A model generated the notes under the pieces. That model made no database searches. It was not told the origin of the DNA and saw only the letters and a program-made list of their open reading frames with translations. This document shows positions 9,363 to 19,026 of a DNA stretch of 64,000 nt, in pieces. Position numbers and translations under genes: made by a program. Position 1 is the stretch's first letter. Every line of letters begins with the position of its first letter. The DNA is from Sphingobium nicotianae (GTDB lineage Bacteria; Pseudomonadota; Alphaproteobacteria; Sphingomonadales; Sphingomonadaceae): contig NZ_JAHGAW010000004.1 in NCBI RefSeq assembly GCF_018603885.1, forward strand, positions 276,101-340,100, read 5' to 3'.

Positions 9363-10574
9363 ATGAGTGGCTCCACTCTCTCTCCGCTGCGTTATCGGCC
9401 CTTCCTGCTGATCCTGCTTGGCAGCCTGTTGTCTAATTTCGGCAATGCGATCCAATCGGTTGGGGCGGCGTGGCAGATGACCGCGACCGGCCAGCCTGCC
9501 GATGTCGTGGCGCTCGTTCAAAGCGCCACCAATTTGCCGATCATGCTTCTCGCTCTCCCGGCCGGTGCATGGGCCGACATGTTCGACCGCCGCGCGATCA
9601 TGCTGATCGTCCAGGTCGCCATGCTGATGTTATCGCTCCTGCTGGCTGTCCTCAGCTTCGCCGGCATCGTGGCTCCCACGGTCGTCGTCGGTCTCACGGC
9701 ACTTCTTGCTTGCGGGGTGGCCTGCTTCAATCCCGCGCTGGCCGCGTCGATCGGCAGCATCGTACCTCGTACCGAACTCGCCGCAGCCGTGGCGCTCAAC
9801 ATCCTCGCCTTCAATGTCGCCCGCAGTCTCGGGCCCGCCGTCGGCGGTGCGATTGTGGCTATGGGCGGCGCGAAAGCGGCGTTTGTGGCGAACGCCTTGA
9901 GCTATTTTGCCGTTATTGCGGTGCTTTGGCGCTGGCAGCATGTTTCCCCGCCGCAGACGCGACCGGCATTTCTATCCGCGATCGCGGAAGGGTTCCACTT
10001 CGCGCGCCGCTCGCCGGAAGTGCGCACCATCATGGTGCGCGCGGTCACCTTCACAACCACGGGCAGCGCCGCTTGGGCGCTGATGCCGCTCGTGGCCAGC
10101 GATCTGCTCGGCCAAAATTCCGTCACGTTCGGCCTGCTGCTTGGCGCGCTCGGACTGGGCGCGGTCGTCGGCGCAGCGAGCAGCACCTGGTTTCGCGCCC
10201 GGTTCGCCAGCGAGACGATCGTCCGCACCGCCGGGCTCATCTACGGTGCCGGGTGCATCGGCGTTGCGTTGCGACCGGGGCTGCCGGTCATGCTCCTGCT
10301 GCTGGTTGCCAGCGGCGCGGGCTGGGTCCAGGCGTTGTCCGGTTTCTCCGTCGCCGGGCAATTATGGTCGCCCCGTCCGCTCGTCGGCCGGATCACCGCA
10401 ATGGTGAGCAGCCTGACATTCGGCGGCATCGCGCTCGGCAGCTGGCTATGGGGTCATTTCGCACAAGGAAATGGCGTCGCGGCCGCGCTGCTGGCCTCAG
10501 GAGTCGGCATGTTGGTCCTGCCTCTGCTCGGCCTGATCCTCCCGATGCCGCGATATGAAGCGCCGGCGCGCTAA
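9363..10574 (+). CDS. Major facilitator superfamily exporter (EntS-like)
   Basis: 403 residues with about eleven to twelve hydrophobic segments. It opens MSGSTLSPLRYRPFLLILLG, then SNFGNAIQSVGAAWQM and the loop 2-3 motif GAWADMFDRRAIM, and resembles the enterobactin-exporter EntS group of MFS proteins. The in-frame extension upstream lacks homology; I use the ATG at 9363, with GGGAGGA about 10 bases before it. Divergently placed with the FAD monooxygenase, it may export that pathway's substrate or product (inference). Confidence 0.82.
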   Translation: MSGSTLSPLRYRPFLLILLGSLLSNFGNAIQSVGAAWQMTATGQPADVVALVQSATNLPIMLLALPAGAWADMFDRRAIMLIVQVAMLMLSLLLAVLSFAGIVAPTVVVGLTALLACGVACFNPALAASIGSIVPRTELAAAVALNILAFNVARSLGPAVGGAIVAMGGAKAAFVANALSYFAVIAVLWRWQHVSPPQTRPAFLSAIAEGFHFARRSPEVRTIMVRAVTFTTTGSAAWALMPLVASDLLGQNSVTFGLLLGALGLGAVVGAASSTWFRARFASETIVRTAGLIYGAGCIGVALRPGLPVMLLLLVASGAGWVQALSGFSVAGQLWSPRPLVGRITAMVSSLTFGGIALGSWLWGHFAQGNGVAAALLASGVGMLVLPLLGLILPMPRYEAPAR

Positions 10575-11102
10575 GCCCTGGTGACATTTCAGGGATTTCC
10601 GGGAGCGAGGATCACCCGGAATGGCGGCCTCGATCTTCCGTTTAGCAAGGTCGGTGCCCGACAGCGGCGGCCTTGCGGCCTTCACCCGCTGGAAAGGCAT
10701 CGGGCTGCAGAAACCTGCTCACGATCCTATAAACGTCTTGCCGCTTGCTGCCCCTCGGAGGCAGGCATTCGGGCACGCAAAACTTTCGATACACTGTTTC
10801 ACTTGTCGATAAATCATTCGGAAATTCAGCGTTTCCGTCACACGGAAGTTCAACATATACTTATCACAATAAGTATTGTTTAGTGATCGTCGGAGCGCCT
10901 CCCTCGAGAGCTCCGCGACCCAATCGGGGCATCATGACCAAAGTGGCACCAGGGGTGTCCAGGCGCCTTATGATCTCTGCGAAACGTCAAAATCGTGATG
11001 CTCCGCCCTGAATCACGCCGGGCTGCCTCGATGTCGGCTCACGGACACATGATCGCGCAAGGGCCGGATAATCAGGTCAAAAGGCGCGAAAATGCTAGTC
11101 AA
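10575..11102. other. Non-coding stretch with one palindrome
   Basis: No supported gene. The stretch becomes AT-richer than its surroundings around 10790-10890 and holds the perfect inverted repeat ATACTTAT-CACA-ATAAGTAT at 10857-10876. Short open frames on either strand lack ribosome sites and recognisable sequence. The right part leads into the TonB receptor promoter. Confidence 0.5.
10857..10876. promoter_or_regulatory. Perfect inverted repeat, possible operator
   Basis: ATACTTAT and ATAAGTAT are exact reverse complements separated by CACA. It lies in AT-rich DNA between two genes and could bind a dimeric regulator; no T-run follows, so it is not an obvious terminator. Confidence 0.35.
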
Positions 11103-11140
11103 TTGACATGTGGTTTTCAGGGTATATAGTTAACATGTTA
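11103..11140 (+). promoter_or_regulatory. Promoter and palindromic operator of the TonB receptor gene
   Basis: TTGACA (11103-11108), 16 bases, then TATAGT (11125-11130) gives a good sigma-70-type promoter for the gene at 11221. The 10-base perfect palindrome TAACATGTTA (11131-11140) directly follows the -10 box, a classic repressor position. It shares GTTAACATG with a site before the monooxygenase at 15558-15572. Confidence 0.6.
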
Positions 11141-11220
11141 TCGGTGTGATGAAGAAGCGCCACATTGTTACCTTCCTGACAAAATAGGGTTGGAGCACTG
11201 GCGCGGGAGAGGAGATAACC

Positions 11221-13806
11221 ATGTCACCAAAGGGAAAACTGTGTCTTGGCTGGCGGCTGCTTGCCGGCAGCGCCATTGCAGGCTTGGCCCTGCTGCCGCA
11301 GGTTGCGCTTGCGCAGGGCGGGCCAGCGCCGGATCAGCAGAGAACAGCGCAGGAGCCGCAGGAAGGCGGCATTCAGGACATCGTCGTCACCGCGCGCTAT
11401 GTCGCCGAGAATATCCAGGACACGCCGATCGCGATCACCGCGAAGACCAACGACCAGCTGGTTGCCGCGAACGTGACCGGCACGGCCACGCTCGGCGCCG
11501 TCGTTCCCAATCTGTTTACCAGCCCGGCCGACTCCCAGTCGGCAAGCGCGCCGACGATTTCGCTGCGCGGCGTGTCACAGGGCGCCGGCGCGGTGCAGAG
11601 CATCGCGATTCCGCCGGCCGTCGCAATCTACACCGACGACGTCTATCATTCGACCGTCGCAGGCTCTGATCTGGACTTCACCGACGTGGTGCGCGTGGAG
11701 GTCAACCGCGGGCCGCAGAGCACCCTCTCGGGCAACGCTTCGCTTGGCGGCTCGATCAAGCTGTTCACGCAGGACCCCAAGGGCGACGGATCGGGTTTCG
11801 CCAGCCTTGGCTATGGTTCGTTCGACCATGTCGACGCGGCGGCCGCGATCGACGTCGGCCTGACCAGCACCCTGGCGGTGCGCGGCCTGGCGCACTTCGA
11901 GCGGCAGACCGGCTTCGTCAACCGTCTCGACTTCCCGTGCATGATGGCGAAACTCGGCACGCCGCAGCTGGCCGGTACCTTGCCCTCCTATCAGCCCGAT
12001 CTCGCCAAGCAGGGCTGCGTCATCGGCCATCTGGGCGGCGGCGACAAGATGTATGGGCAGGTCAAGATCCAGTGGAAGCCCACCGACAACGTCAAGCTGC
12101 TGATCACGGCGAGCCGCCGCAACGACAATCTCGAGGAAACGCCCGAAGTCGCGCTGACCTACAACAGCAGCTGCATTGGCAAGGCGCCGGGCCTGCCCAA
12201 CGGCTATGGTCCGCAGCCCTGCACGGGCTCGGCCCTTGCCCAATTCTACAATCTGTCCGTTTACAACCGATATGGCATCATCATCGACAATCGCTTCCGA
12301 CCGCCACTGCGCAACGGCGGCGTCTACGATACCTATGCCACGAACTGCCGTCCCGACATTGATCTGTCCGCGGCGCTTCCCAGCGTCGTTCCCGGCGCGC
12401 CGCCCACGACGTTCCCGTCCAACTTCTCGGAAGGCTTCTGCTTCCCGCAGGGCAAGAAGGCCAAGCACACGCTTGTGTCCGGCAAGCTGGAATGGGGGAT
12501 CACGGACAAGATCAACATGACCCTCATCGGGGCCTACACCAAGTATAGCAACGAATATACGCAGGAAGGCGACCAGACGCCGCTGGCCGGGGCGATCAGC
12601 CACTTCATCAATCTTGACGAGATGGGCTCGGGCGAGCTTCGGTTCGACGGCAAGCTGTTCGACGACAAGCTGCAGTGGGTTCTCGGCGGCTTCACCGTCC
12701 GCACCATCGGCTATCAGAACAATCTGGTGAGCTACCTCAACATCCAGCAGCTCAGCTCGGTGCGCGGTCTCAACAAGTCGAGTTCGGCCTTCGCCCATCT
12801 TGACTATGACATCACCGACCGGTGGCGCGTTTCCGGCGGCGGCCGCTATTCGCACACGGATATCGCGATCACCATCGACAATCCGAATGCCGGCGTCCAG
12901 CTTGTCGATCCGCGCCACGGCGTGCAGAACCGGTGGGACTGGCTGATCTCGACCGACTTCAAGATCAGCGACCGCGTGATGGTGTATGCGAACGCGGCGA
13001 GCGGCTCGCGTCCGCCGGGCCTCACCACGATCGTCGCCAATGCGCGGCAGGTGGCGCCGACCTCGGACGAAGCGCTGGTCAGCTATGAGCTTGGTCTCAA
13101 GGCGGACATGTTCGATCGCCGCCTGCGCGCCAACCTGACGGCTTTCTACCTCGACTATCAGAAGCTCTCGACCGGCGCGACCGGCAGCCAGTGCCTCAAC
13201 GAGCCTGGCACGGGACAGGCCACCTTCTTCAACGTCCTGTATACCGATCCGGCCGCCGTGGAGGCGTGCAAGATCTATCCGGGCAATCCCGTGCCGACCC
13301 GCTACGGCTACAATGTGGGCATCCCCGCGAAGATCAAGGGCGTCGAGTGGGAAATCACGGCGCGGCCGATCCCGCCGCTGAACATCGATTTCTCGGGTGG
13401 TTACAACCACTTCAAGTCGAGCGCCGCGCCGGGGCAGCCGGGTTATCTCTACCCGGGCAACCTGCGTCAGCCCGAATGGAACATGCACGCCGATATTAGC
13501 TACGATATTGACCCCGGCGTCGGCACGTTCACCCCTCGACTGGACTGGACCTGGCAGTCGAGGCAGACATACGATCAGGCATCCAGCACGCGTGCGCCGC
13601 TGCCTAACGTGGTAATCAATCCCTATTCGATCTGGAACGCGCAGATCGTCTATAAGACACCGACGAAGGATTGGTCGGCTACGCTGGCTGTTACCAACCT
13701 GGCGAACAAATTTTACCACTATCAGGTTCTTTCCGGTTCGTTCGATGATCAGACCCGTGTGGCCGAGCCGCGCGAATGGATGCTCACGGTGCGCAAGGAA
13801 TTTTAG
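11221..13806 (+). CDS. TonB-dependent outer-membrane receptor
   Basis: 861 residues. Signal peptide (about 1-32, ending QVALAQ) is followed by a Gln-rich linker and a TonB-box-like DIVVTAR (about 56), the plug domain (TPIAITAKTNDQL, ISLRGVSQGAG, VEVNRGPQSTLSGNASLGG) and a long beta-barrel ending in REWMLTVRKEF with the expected C-terminal Phe. Several Cys pairs lie in the extracellular loops. It takes up a substrate too large or scarce for porins, energised by TonB. In this setting (monooxygenases nearby, no siderophore genes) an organic substrate such as a terpenoid or steroid is more likely than iron; this is inference. Confidence 0.92.
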   Translation: MSPKGKLCLGWRLLAGSAIAGLALLPQVALAQGGPAPDQQRTAQEPQEGGIQDIVVTARYVAENIQDTPIAITAKTNDQLVAANVTGTATLGAVVPNLFTSPADSQSASAPTISLRGVSQGAGAVQSIAIPPAVAIYTDDVYHSTVAGSDLDFTDVVRVEVNRGPQSTLSGNASLGGSIKLFTQDPKGDGSGFASLGYGSFDHVDAAAAIDVGLTSTLAVRGLAHFERQTGFVNRLDFPCMMAKLGTPQLAGTLPSYQPDLAKQGCVIGHLGGGDKMYGQVKIQWKPTDNVKLLITASRRNDNLEETPEVALTYNSSCIGKAPGLPNGYGPQPCTGSALAQFYNLSVYNRYGIIIDNRFRPPLRNGGVYDTYATNCRPDIDLSAALPSVVPGAPPTTFPSNFSEGFCFPQGKKAKHTLVSGKLEWGITDKINMTLIGAYTKYSNEYTQEGDQTPLAGAISHFINLDEMGSGELRFDGKLFDDKLQWVLGGFTVRTIGYQNNLVSYLNIQQLSSVRGLNKSSSAFAHLDYDITDRWRVSGGGRYSHTDIAITIDNPNAGVQLVDPRHGVQNRWDWLISTDFKISDRVMVYANAASGSRPPGLTTIVANARQVAPTSDEALVSYELGLKADMFDRRLRANLTAFYLDYQKLSTGATGSQCLNEPGTGQATFFNVLYTDPAAVEACKIYPGNPVPTRYGYNVGIPAKIKGVEWEITARPIPPLNIDFSGGYNHFKSSAAPGQPGYLYPGNLRQPEWNMHADISYDIDPGVGTFTPRLDWTWQSRQTYDQASSTRAPLPNVVINPYSIWNAQIVYKTPTKDWSATLAVTNLANKFYHYQVLSGSFDDQTRVAEPREWMLTVRKEF

Positions 13807-13828
13807 TGAAAGCGAGCCTACGTCCCCG

Positions 13829-13872
13829 CCGCAGCGGTCCGAACCCTGGTCCGGATCGCTGCGGTTTCTTGT
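13829..13872 (+). terminator. Rho-independent terminator after the TonB receptor
   Basis: A 13-base stem CCGCAGCGGTCCG pairs with CGGATCGCTGCGG (one G-T pair) around a 10-base loop and is followed by TTTCTTGT, 23 bases after the stop codon. Confidence 0.75.
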
Positions 13873-14224
13873 GCCTGTTTGATCGTGCGGCGCCTGGCGA
13901 TCCAGGGCGAATACGGCATGCGGCTCGATTACCCTGCTTCGCTTCCAGCTGCGTGGACAGTTTCGAGCGGTCGTTCCTGGCAAACCATGTTGCCCGGCCC
14001 GGCCGGTCTGGATTGCCCAAAGGTCACACCGCCTAGCGACCGGCTGGCTCTTGCCGAATGGCAGTCCGCACTTTGCAAGCGCCGCATCGTGCCCGAGCGC
14101 CTTTGGCTCAATCATCATGAAGCTCCGTCCCCGGCCTGCCAATCGCTCGTGCGAATGATGGCATCGTGACGGGCGCTCAGCCGGGCCATTTCCATTTGCG
14201 TTGTCCTGCGCTAGGCGGCCGGGC
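13873..14224. other. Non-coding stretch, nothing recognised
   Basis: About 350 bases between the TonB receptor terminator and trmB. Open frames on both strands are short, lack ribosome sites and match no family I know. The trmB promoter presumably lies at the right end. Confidence 0.4.
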
Positions 14225-14926
14225 ATGACCGCGCATAAATCCGGCGACCCGACTACGCTCAATCGTCTTTACGGGCGCCAGTCCGGCCACAAGCTGCGCA
14301 TGGGGCAGCAGGAGTTGGTCGACACACTGCTGCCGGCGATCAGCGTGCCCGACGAAGGCGAAATCACGGCGCGCCGGCTGTTCGGCGAGGATCGGCCGCT
14401 GCATTTCGAGATCGGTTTCGGTTCCGGCGAGCATCTCGCCCATCGCGCCGACATGCTGCCCGATCATGGCTTCATCGGCTGCGAGCCGTTCCTCAATGGC
14501 GTCGTCGGTGCGCTGCTGCATGTGCGCGACCTGCATCTGGCGAATGTGCGTCTGCACATGGGCAATGCGCTGGAAGTACTGGCGCGCGTGCCGGACGGCA
14601 CGCTAAGCTTCGTCTATCTGCTGCATCCCGATCCCTGGCCCAAGGCGCGCCATGCCAAGCGGCGGATGATGAATCCCGGTCCGATCGACATGATCGCCGC
14701 CAAGCTGAAACCCGGCGGCGAGTTCCGCTTCGGGACCGATCATCCGGTCTATCTGCGCTGGGCGCTGATGCAGATGCGGGAGCGGGCGGATTTCGAATGG
14801 TTGGCGAGCCAGTCATCCGATTTTCTCAAGCGTCCGGGCGGCTGGCCGGAAACCCGCTATGAAGCCAAGGCACGGCGCAAGGGCCACGAGGTCTGGTATT
14901 TTCGCTATCGGCGGGTGACGGCCTGA
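14225..14926 (+). CDS. trmB: tRNA (guanine-N7-)-methyltransferase TrmB
   Basis: 233 residues. LHFEIGFGSGEHLAHRA is the SAM-binding motif I; FIGCEPFLNGVV, VYLLHPDPWPKARHAKRRMM (the family hallmark PDPWPKxRHxKRR) and RFGTDHPVYLRW complete the TrmB signature. It methylates G46 in the tRNA variable loop. ATG at 14225 is chosen because the homologous part starts with MTAHKSGDPTTLNRLYGRQSGHK; an earlier in-frame ATG 8 codons upstream is possible. The gene stands alone on its strand. Confidence 0.93.
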   Translation: MTAHKSGDPTTLNRLYGRQSGHKLRMGQQELVDTLLPAISVPDEGEITARRLFGEDRPLHFEIGFGSGEHLAHRADMLPDHGFIGCEPFLNGVVGALLHVRDLHLANVRLHMGNALEVLARVPDGTLSFVYLLHPDPWPKARHAKRRMMNPGPIDMIAAKLKPGGEFRFGTDHPVYLRWALMQMRERADFEWLASQSSDFLKRPGGWPETRYEAKARRKGHEVWYFRYRRVTA

Positions 14927-14973
14927 CGCGTCAGGGAGAGGCAATCCCTCCGCCCGAGATTCGCGATCTTTCC

Positions 14974-15495
14974 TCAGGGCTTGCGCCGCGTCTGGCCCAT
15001 GAAATCGCGCTTGCCCACCTCCACGCCTTTCATGCGAAGAATCGCATAGGCCGTAGTCGCGTGGAAATAGAAATTGGGTTGAGAGAAGGAGAGGAGGAAG
15101 TCCTCTGCGGTGAAGTCCATTCGGAAGCTACCGAACTCGAAGCACATGTCGCGGCCGATAAAACCGTCGATCTCGGCGGGGTCGATCGCCTGGAGGGCTT
15201 TGACGGCACCGGCCACGCGATCACGCAACGTGTCGAAGTCGGTCGGGAGAGGCGAGGTGTCGGGTGAGAAACTGCCTTTGCGCACGCCTTCGATCGCGCC
15301 GAGCGAATGGACGACCGTCGATTTCACCTGATAGGCGAAGGGATGCATATCGTCGGCGAGACGTGCACCCAGCAGGGTATCGGCGGTAAGACCCTGATCG
15401 CGGCAATGCGCCTCGGCCTTGTCGATCAGGCCTGACATCGAGCCCAGAATCTGCAGATAAGCGGGAATTGTCGCTGCGTAGAGGGTGAAGGCCAT
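14974..15495 (-). CDS. DUF1993 family protein
   Basis: 173 residues, all-helical appearance. MAFTLYAATIPAYLQILGSM, DMHPFAYQVKSTVVHSLGAIEG, QPNFYFHATTAYAILRMKGV and the closing VGKRDFMGQ match DUF1993, a DinB-like helical bundle with conserved histidines of unknown role. It is divergent from the Baeyer-Villiger-type monooxygenase; the 112 bases between them hold the shared site at 15558-15572, so both may answer to one regulator. Confidence 0.85.
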   Translation of the reverse strand: MAFTLYAATIPAYLQILGSMSGLIDKAEAHCRDQGLTADTLLGARLADDMHPFAYQVKSTVVHSLGAIEGVRKGSFSPDTSPLPTDFDTLRDRVAGAVKALQAIDPAEIDGFIGRDMCFEFGSFRMDFTAEDFLLSFSQPNFYFHATTAYAILRMKGVEVGKRDFMGQTRRKP

Positions 15496-15557
15496 GCTGC
15501 TCTCCCATGGTTTGGGCGGATTGTGACGACTTGCCGCCTGCCTGTTGCTCCGGAATT

Positions 15558-15572
15558 GATTATCATGTTAAC
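15558..15572. promoter_or_regulatory. Putative operator shared by DUF1993 and monooxygenase genes
   Basis: GATTATCATGTTAAC, read on the minus strand as GTTAACATGATAATC, matches sites at 11129-11142, 36399-36417 and 36431-36449. It lies in the divergent intergenic region. The regulator is not identified. Confidence 0.5.
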
Positions 15573-15607
15573 TTGATATGGTGATGGAGAAAAGGGGCAG
15601 GTTGAGG

Positions 15608-17569
15608 ATGGCGACGAAGATGGTCGAGACGGGAGCCCAAAAGGAGGCGCGGACGGATCTGTTGGCGGCGAGCGACGCGACGATCGACGACGCGGTTACC
15701 TATGGCGATCCGATGGTGTTGCGCGGCCTCGTCTATCTGCTGACCGGTGACCCCGAGCTCAAGACCATGGCGACCAAGACCGTCGCTTATGGGCAGATGG
15801 ACGCGATCGTTCCGGCGAGCGACGAGGAGGTCGCGATGATCCGCCGCAAGGCTGCCGATTTCCTCAAAGCCTATCGTGACGGTGGCGCGGGCCCGATCGG
15901 CTTTGGCGCGCCGAAGCATGTCCGCGACAGCATGGAACTGGTGCTCGCCGGCAGAATTCCGGAGGAGGATCTCGCCATGGCGACCGAGGAGCTTGCACTC
16001 GATCCCTGGGCGCGTTCGCTCCAGTGGCAATCCACGCCGGATTCCAAGCGGCTGGGAGCCTTTTCGGTGACGGTCATCGGGACCGGCATGGGCGGACTCA
16101 ACGCCGCGTTGCAGCTGAAGCGGGCGGGAATCAACTATATGATCTTCGAGAAGAATAATGGCGTTGGCGGCACATGGTATGAAAACCGCTATCCGGGCGC
16201 GCGCGTGGACGGATCGAGCCGGACCTATTCGCATCTGTTCGGCGTCGATTTCCCCTGCCCCTATAATTATGCGCCGCAGGAACGGAACCAGGCCTATTTC
16301 GATTGGGTCGCCGACGAGTTCGGGCTGCGCGACGAGATCATCTTCAACACGGAAGTGACAGCGCTCACCTGGGACGAGCAGGCGTCCATGTGGGAGATCG
16401 AGGCGATCGGTCCGAACGGCAAGGAGACGCATCGCTCGAATGCAGTGATCACGTCGGTGGGATTCCTCAACAGGCCCAATATCCCGCAGATCGAGGGGAT
16501 GGAAACGTTCGGCGGTCCGAGCTGGCATACGGTGCATTGGCCCGAAGGAGCGGACCTTGCAGATAAGCGCGTCGCGGTCGTCGGGACGGGCTGCACGGGC
16601 TATCAGATGGTGCCTGAGCTGGCCAAGGAAGCGGCGCACATCAGCGTCTTCCAGCGCACACCGCAATGGCTGATGCCGATGCCGGGCTATCTGGCCGAGG
16701 TGCCGGATGGGCTGAAATGGCTCGACCGCAACATGCCGTACCACACCAATTTCATGCGGCTGCGCCATGCGTATCGCATCGGCGATTTCTTCAGCAAGGT
16801 GACCGAGATCGATCCGGATTTCGACGATCCCTACAGCGTCAGCGCGGCCAACAAAGCGTTGCGTGATCGATCGGTCGAATTTCTTGAGAAGAAGCTTGGC
16901 GACCGCATGCTGGGCGACAAGAGTCTCGTCGAGATCATGACGCCCAAGCACCCGGTCTGGTCGGCGCGGATCGTGCTGGTGGATAGTGATGATTGCATCC
17001 TCGACGCGTTGCAGCTCGACAATGTCGAACTGGTGACGAGCGGTGCGGAGCGGATCAACACGGCGGGCATCGTCGATGGCGCAGGCAAGCAGCATGATGT
17101 GGACGTCATCGTCTATGCGACAGGATTCAAGGCCAACGACTATCTCTATCCGATGAAGATCACCGGCCGGAATGGTCTCACGATCGATCAGCTCTGGGCG
17201 GTCGACGGCGCGCGCGCCTATCTGGGTTGCATGATGCCGGGTTTCCCCAATCTCTGGTCGATCTATGGCCCCAATACCAATGGCGGCCTGCAGGTCGCGG
17301 CCTATCATGAGCTGACCACCCTCTATGCGCTGCAATGCATCGAGAAACTAATCCTCGAGCGCAAGGAAACCATCGAGGTGAAGGAGGAGGCTTATTGGCG
17401 CTACAGCCGCTTCGTTGACGAGCGGAACAGCCGGCGGGTGTGGAGCGACAAAAGGGCGCACAGCTATTATTGGGACGGCGGTCGGTCGCCTGGCATGAAT
17501 CCCCTGACCGCCACGGAAAACTACCAGTTTATGCGCTATCCCGATTTTAACGACATGAATATGAAATGA
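15608..17569 (+). CDS. Baeyer-Villiger-type flavin monooxygenase
   Basis: 653 residues from this start. An N-terminal extension of about 150 residues precedes the FAD Rossmann motif GTGMGGLNAALQLKRAG (about 158), GTWYENRYPGARVDGSS, the Baeyer-Villiger fingerprint FGGPSWHTVHWP (FxGxxxHxxxWP, about 301) and the NADPH motif VAVVGTGCTGYQ. The long form resembles cyclic-ketone and steroid-type enzymes that insert oxygen next to a carbonyl using NADPH and O2. A start at 15578 is open but would have no leader and no ribosome site because the putative operator lies just before it; GGGGCAGG lies ahead of 15608. Likely part of a catabolic regulon with the TonB receptor. Confidence 0.88.
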   Translation: MATKMVETGAQKEARTDLLAASDATIDDAVTYGDPMVLRGLVYLLTGDPELKTMATKTVAYGQMDAIVPASDEEVAMIRRKAADFLKAYRDGGAGPIGFGAPKHVRDSMELVLAGRIPEEDLAMATEELALDPWARSLQWQSTPDSKRLGAFSVTVIGTGMGGLNAALQLKRAGINYMIFEKNNGVGGTWYENRYPGARVDGSSRTYSHLFGVDFPCPYNYAPQERNQAYFDWVADEFGLRDEIIFNTEVTALTWDEQASMWEIEAIGPNGKETHRSNAVITSVGFLNRPNIPQIEGMETFGGPSWHTVHWPEGADLADKRVAVVGTGCTGYQMVPELAKEAAHISVFQRTPQWLMPMPGYLAEVPDGLKWLDRNMPYHTNFMRLRHAYRIGDFFSKVTEIDPDFDDPYSVSAANKALRDRSVEFLEKKLGDRMLGDKSLVEIMTPKHPVWSARIVLVDSDDCILDALQLDNVELVTSGAERINTAGIVDGAGKQHDVDVIVYATGFKANDYLYPMKITGRNGLTIDQLWAVDGARAYLGCMMPGFPNLWSIYGPNTNGGLQVAAYHELTTLYALQCIEKLILERKETIEVKEEAYWRYSRFVDERNSRRVWSDKRAHSYYWDGGRSPGMNPLTATENYQFMRYPDFNDMNMK

Positions 17570-17958
17570 CGTGAGAAAAACCTATTTGGCAAAATAATGA
17601 TTGACAGTGTCACGCTGTTTGGTTAGAAAAGTGCAAGATCGCAGTACGAGTCGCCGCAGGCATAGCATCCGGTTGATCGAGCAAGGTGATCGGAATAACG
17701 TCGGTATGGCGCGCATTGGCCTTCTCGGTATGCTGGTCAACCGCAATCCTCAACGGCGTCTGGTTTCTTGCCGACGAAGCGCGGGCATGGGCTGCGATGC
17801 TTGATGAATAGTTTATGCGCCTTCAGCAACGCGCGGATGCACAGTGCTTAGAAAAATGTTATAACTCAGCTTCTTAACGTTGCGCCCGAATCGCTTGCTT
17901 TTGCAGGCGGATAGGCGGACCATGATCGAGTGGGAAGAGCCCTGCGGAGGCTTCCGGG
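17570..17958. other. Non-coding stretch before the LuxR-family gene
   Basis: About 390 bases without a supported gene. TTGACA (17601) and TAGAAA (17624) are 17 bases apart and could form a promoter, though 330 bases from the next start. An 8-base palindrome GTTATAAC lies at 17858-17865, nearer to the regulator start. The small frame at 17601-17804 has poor composition and no ribosome site. Confidence 0.4.
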
Positions 17959-18666
17959 GTGGATGACATACTGAGGAAGATAGCGGACGCGTCGACGTTG
18001 CCGCTCTTGTGGCGGCAGATGACCCGCTACTTCAGCCGGCATGGTTTCGATGGCTTGAGCTACTACTGGGTGCGGACGGGTACGAATCTTCCCGCCACGA
18101 TCCCACTCCAACATGGTTTCTCCAAGGAAGAGATCGAGCTCTATCTTTCGCTCGATTTCCAGCGGCTCGACATCGTGCCGCGCGCTGCGCTGGCAGCGGG
18201 CATGCCGGTGCGCTGGACCGACATGTGGCGCAACACCGAGTTGACATCCGAAGAACGTGATTTTCTGCGCGCATTGCGGGAAATCAATTTTTCCGACGGC
18301 TTCTCGATGCCTTGCTACGGGCCCAACAACCGCAATGCCGTCGTTGGCGTAAGCAGAATGACGCCGCACACCGATGCGAGCCCGAGTCACATGGCACTGC
18401 TGCATTTCGCCGCGCAGGCCGCTCATCTGCGCATATGCGCGCTGTTTGCCGACGAGGTGACGCGCGATCGCCAGCTCTCGACGCGGGAGAAGGAAATTCT
18501 CGACTGGGTGGCGCGCGGCAAGAGCAACAATGTGATCGCGGAGATCCTCGCGATTTCGCCGGGGACCGTCGACACCTATATGCGGCGAATATACGAAAAG
18601 CTGGAAGTTTCAGACCGAACCTCCGCGGCTGTGAAGGGAGTTGGGCTGGGGCTTATCGCAGCCTGA
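17959..18666 (+). CDS. LuxR-family regulator with autoinducer-binding-type domain
   Basis: 235 residues. The N-terminal part (about 10-165) has the layout of the autoinducer-binding domain (HGFDGLSYYW, DIVPRAALAAGMPVRWTDM, FSMPCYGPNNRNAVVGVS). The C-terminal LuxR/GerE helix-turn-helix (about 173-225) reads LSTREKEILDWVARGKSNN, ISPGTVDTYMRRIYEKL. No luxI synthase is in the window, so it could be an orphan sensor of an exogenous molecule. Start is a GTG with GGAGG 8 bases before it. It follows the monooxygenase and may control it (inference). Confidence 0.83.
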   Translation: MDDILRKIADASTLPLLWRQMTRYFSRHGFDGLSYYWVRTGTNLPATIPLQHGFSKEEIELYLSLDFQRLDIVPRAALAAGMPVRWTDMWRNTELTSEERDFLRALREINFSDGFSMPCYGPNNRNAVVGVSRMTPHTDASPSHMALLHFAAQAAHLRICALFADEVTRDRQLSTREKEILDWVARGKSNNVIAEILAISPGTVDTYMRRIYEKLEVSDRTSAAVKGVGLGLIAA

Positions 18667-18837
18667 TTGGGCCTGCCCGTGTTCGGACCGCACTGTCGTA
18701 TGCGTGGGCTGTCCCAGTGCGCGCCCGACATCACCATGTTTTCGAGGCCGGCAATCTGACGCCGCTGCCCATGGCGCATCTGCCGACCTTCCGCTGCGGC
18801 CGATACCGGTCAGGTCCGGGATGTTCCGTCACTGCGC

Positions 18838-19004
18838 GAAATGGTGACCCCGCAGCTCATCGCCCGGACCAGAACAGCGGTCGACCATCGCATCGTGACT
18901 GGGATGGTGGACACGTATTGCGGGGCATCTTCGACAAGTTCGGCTTGGCCGACCGGATGCCGGCGGTCATCAACGGTGTCAGCACGGGCCTCATTCGCGC
19001 TTGA
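18838..19004 (+). pseudogene. Remnant of a second LuxR-type regulator (HTH tail)
   Basis: The last frame reads LRGIFDKFGLADRMPAVING then VSTGLIRA and a stop at 19002-19004, closely parallel to MRRIYEKLEVSDRTSAAVKG and VGLGLIAA of the intact gene upstream. The bases just before encode MVDTY in another frame, so one base is missing between VDTY and LRGIF. No N-terminal sensor domain is recognisable. The fragment ends 22 bases before the portal gene, at the left edge of the phage-like cluster. Confidence 0.65.
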
Positions 19005-19026
19005 GAGCGCTCTAGGGAGCAACAAC

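Noticed and set aside
11575..14262. 895-codon open frame opposite the TonB receptor
   Set aside because: It is antisense to a well-supported receptor gene, has shadow-type composition and no homologous motifs.
17959..18666. Quorum-sensing pair with a luxI gene
   Set aside because: No LuxI-type synthase is found in the neighbourhood on either strand.
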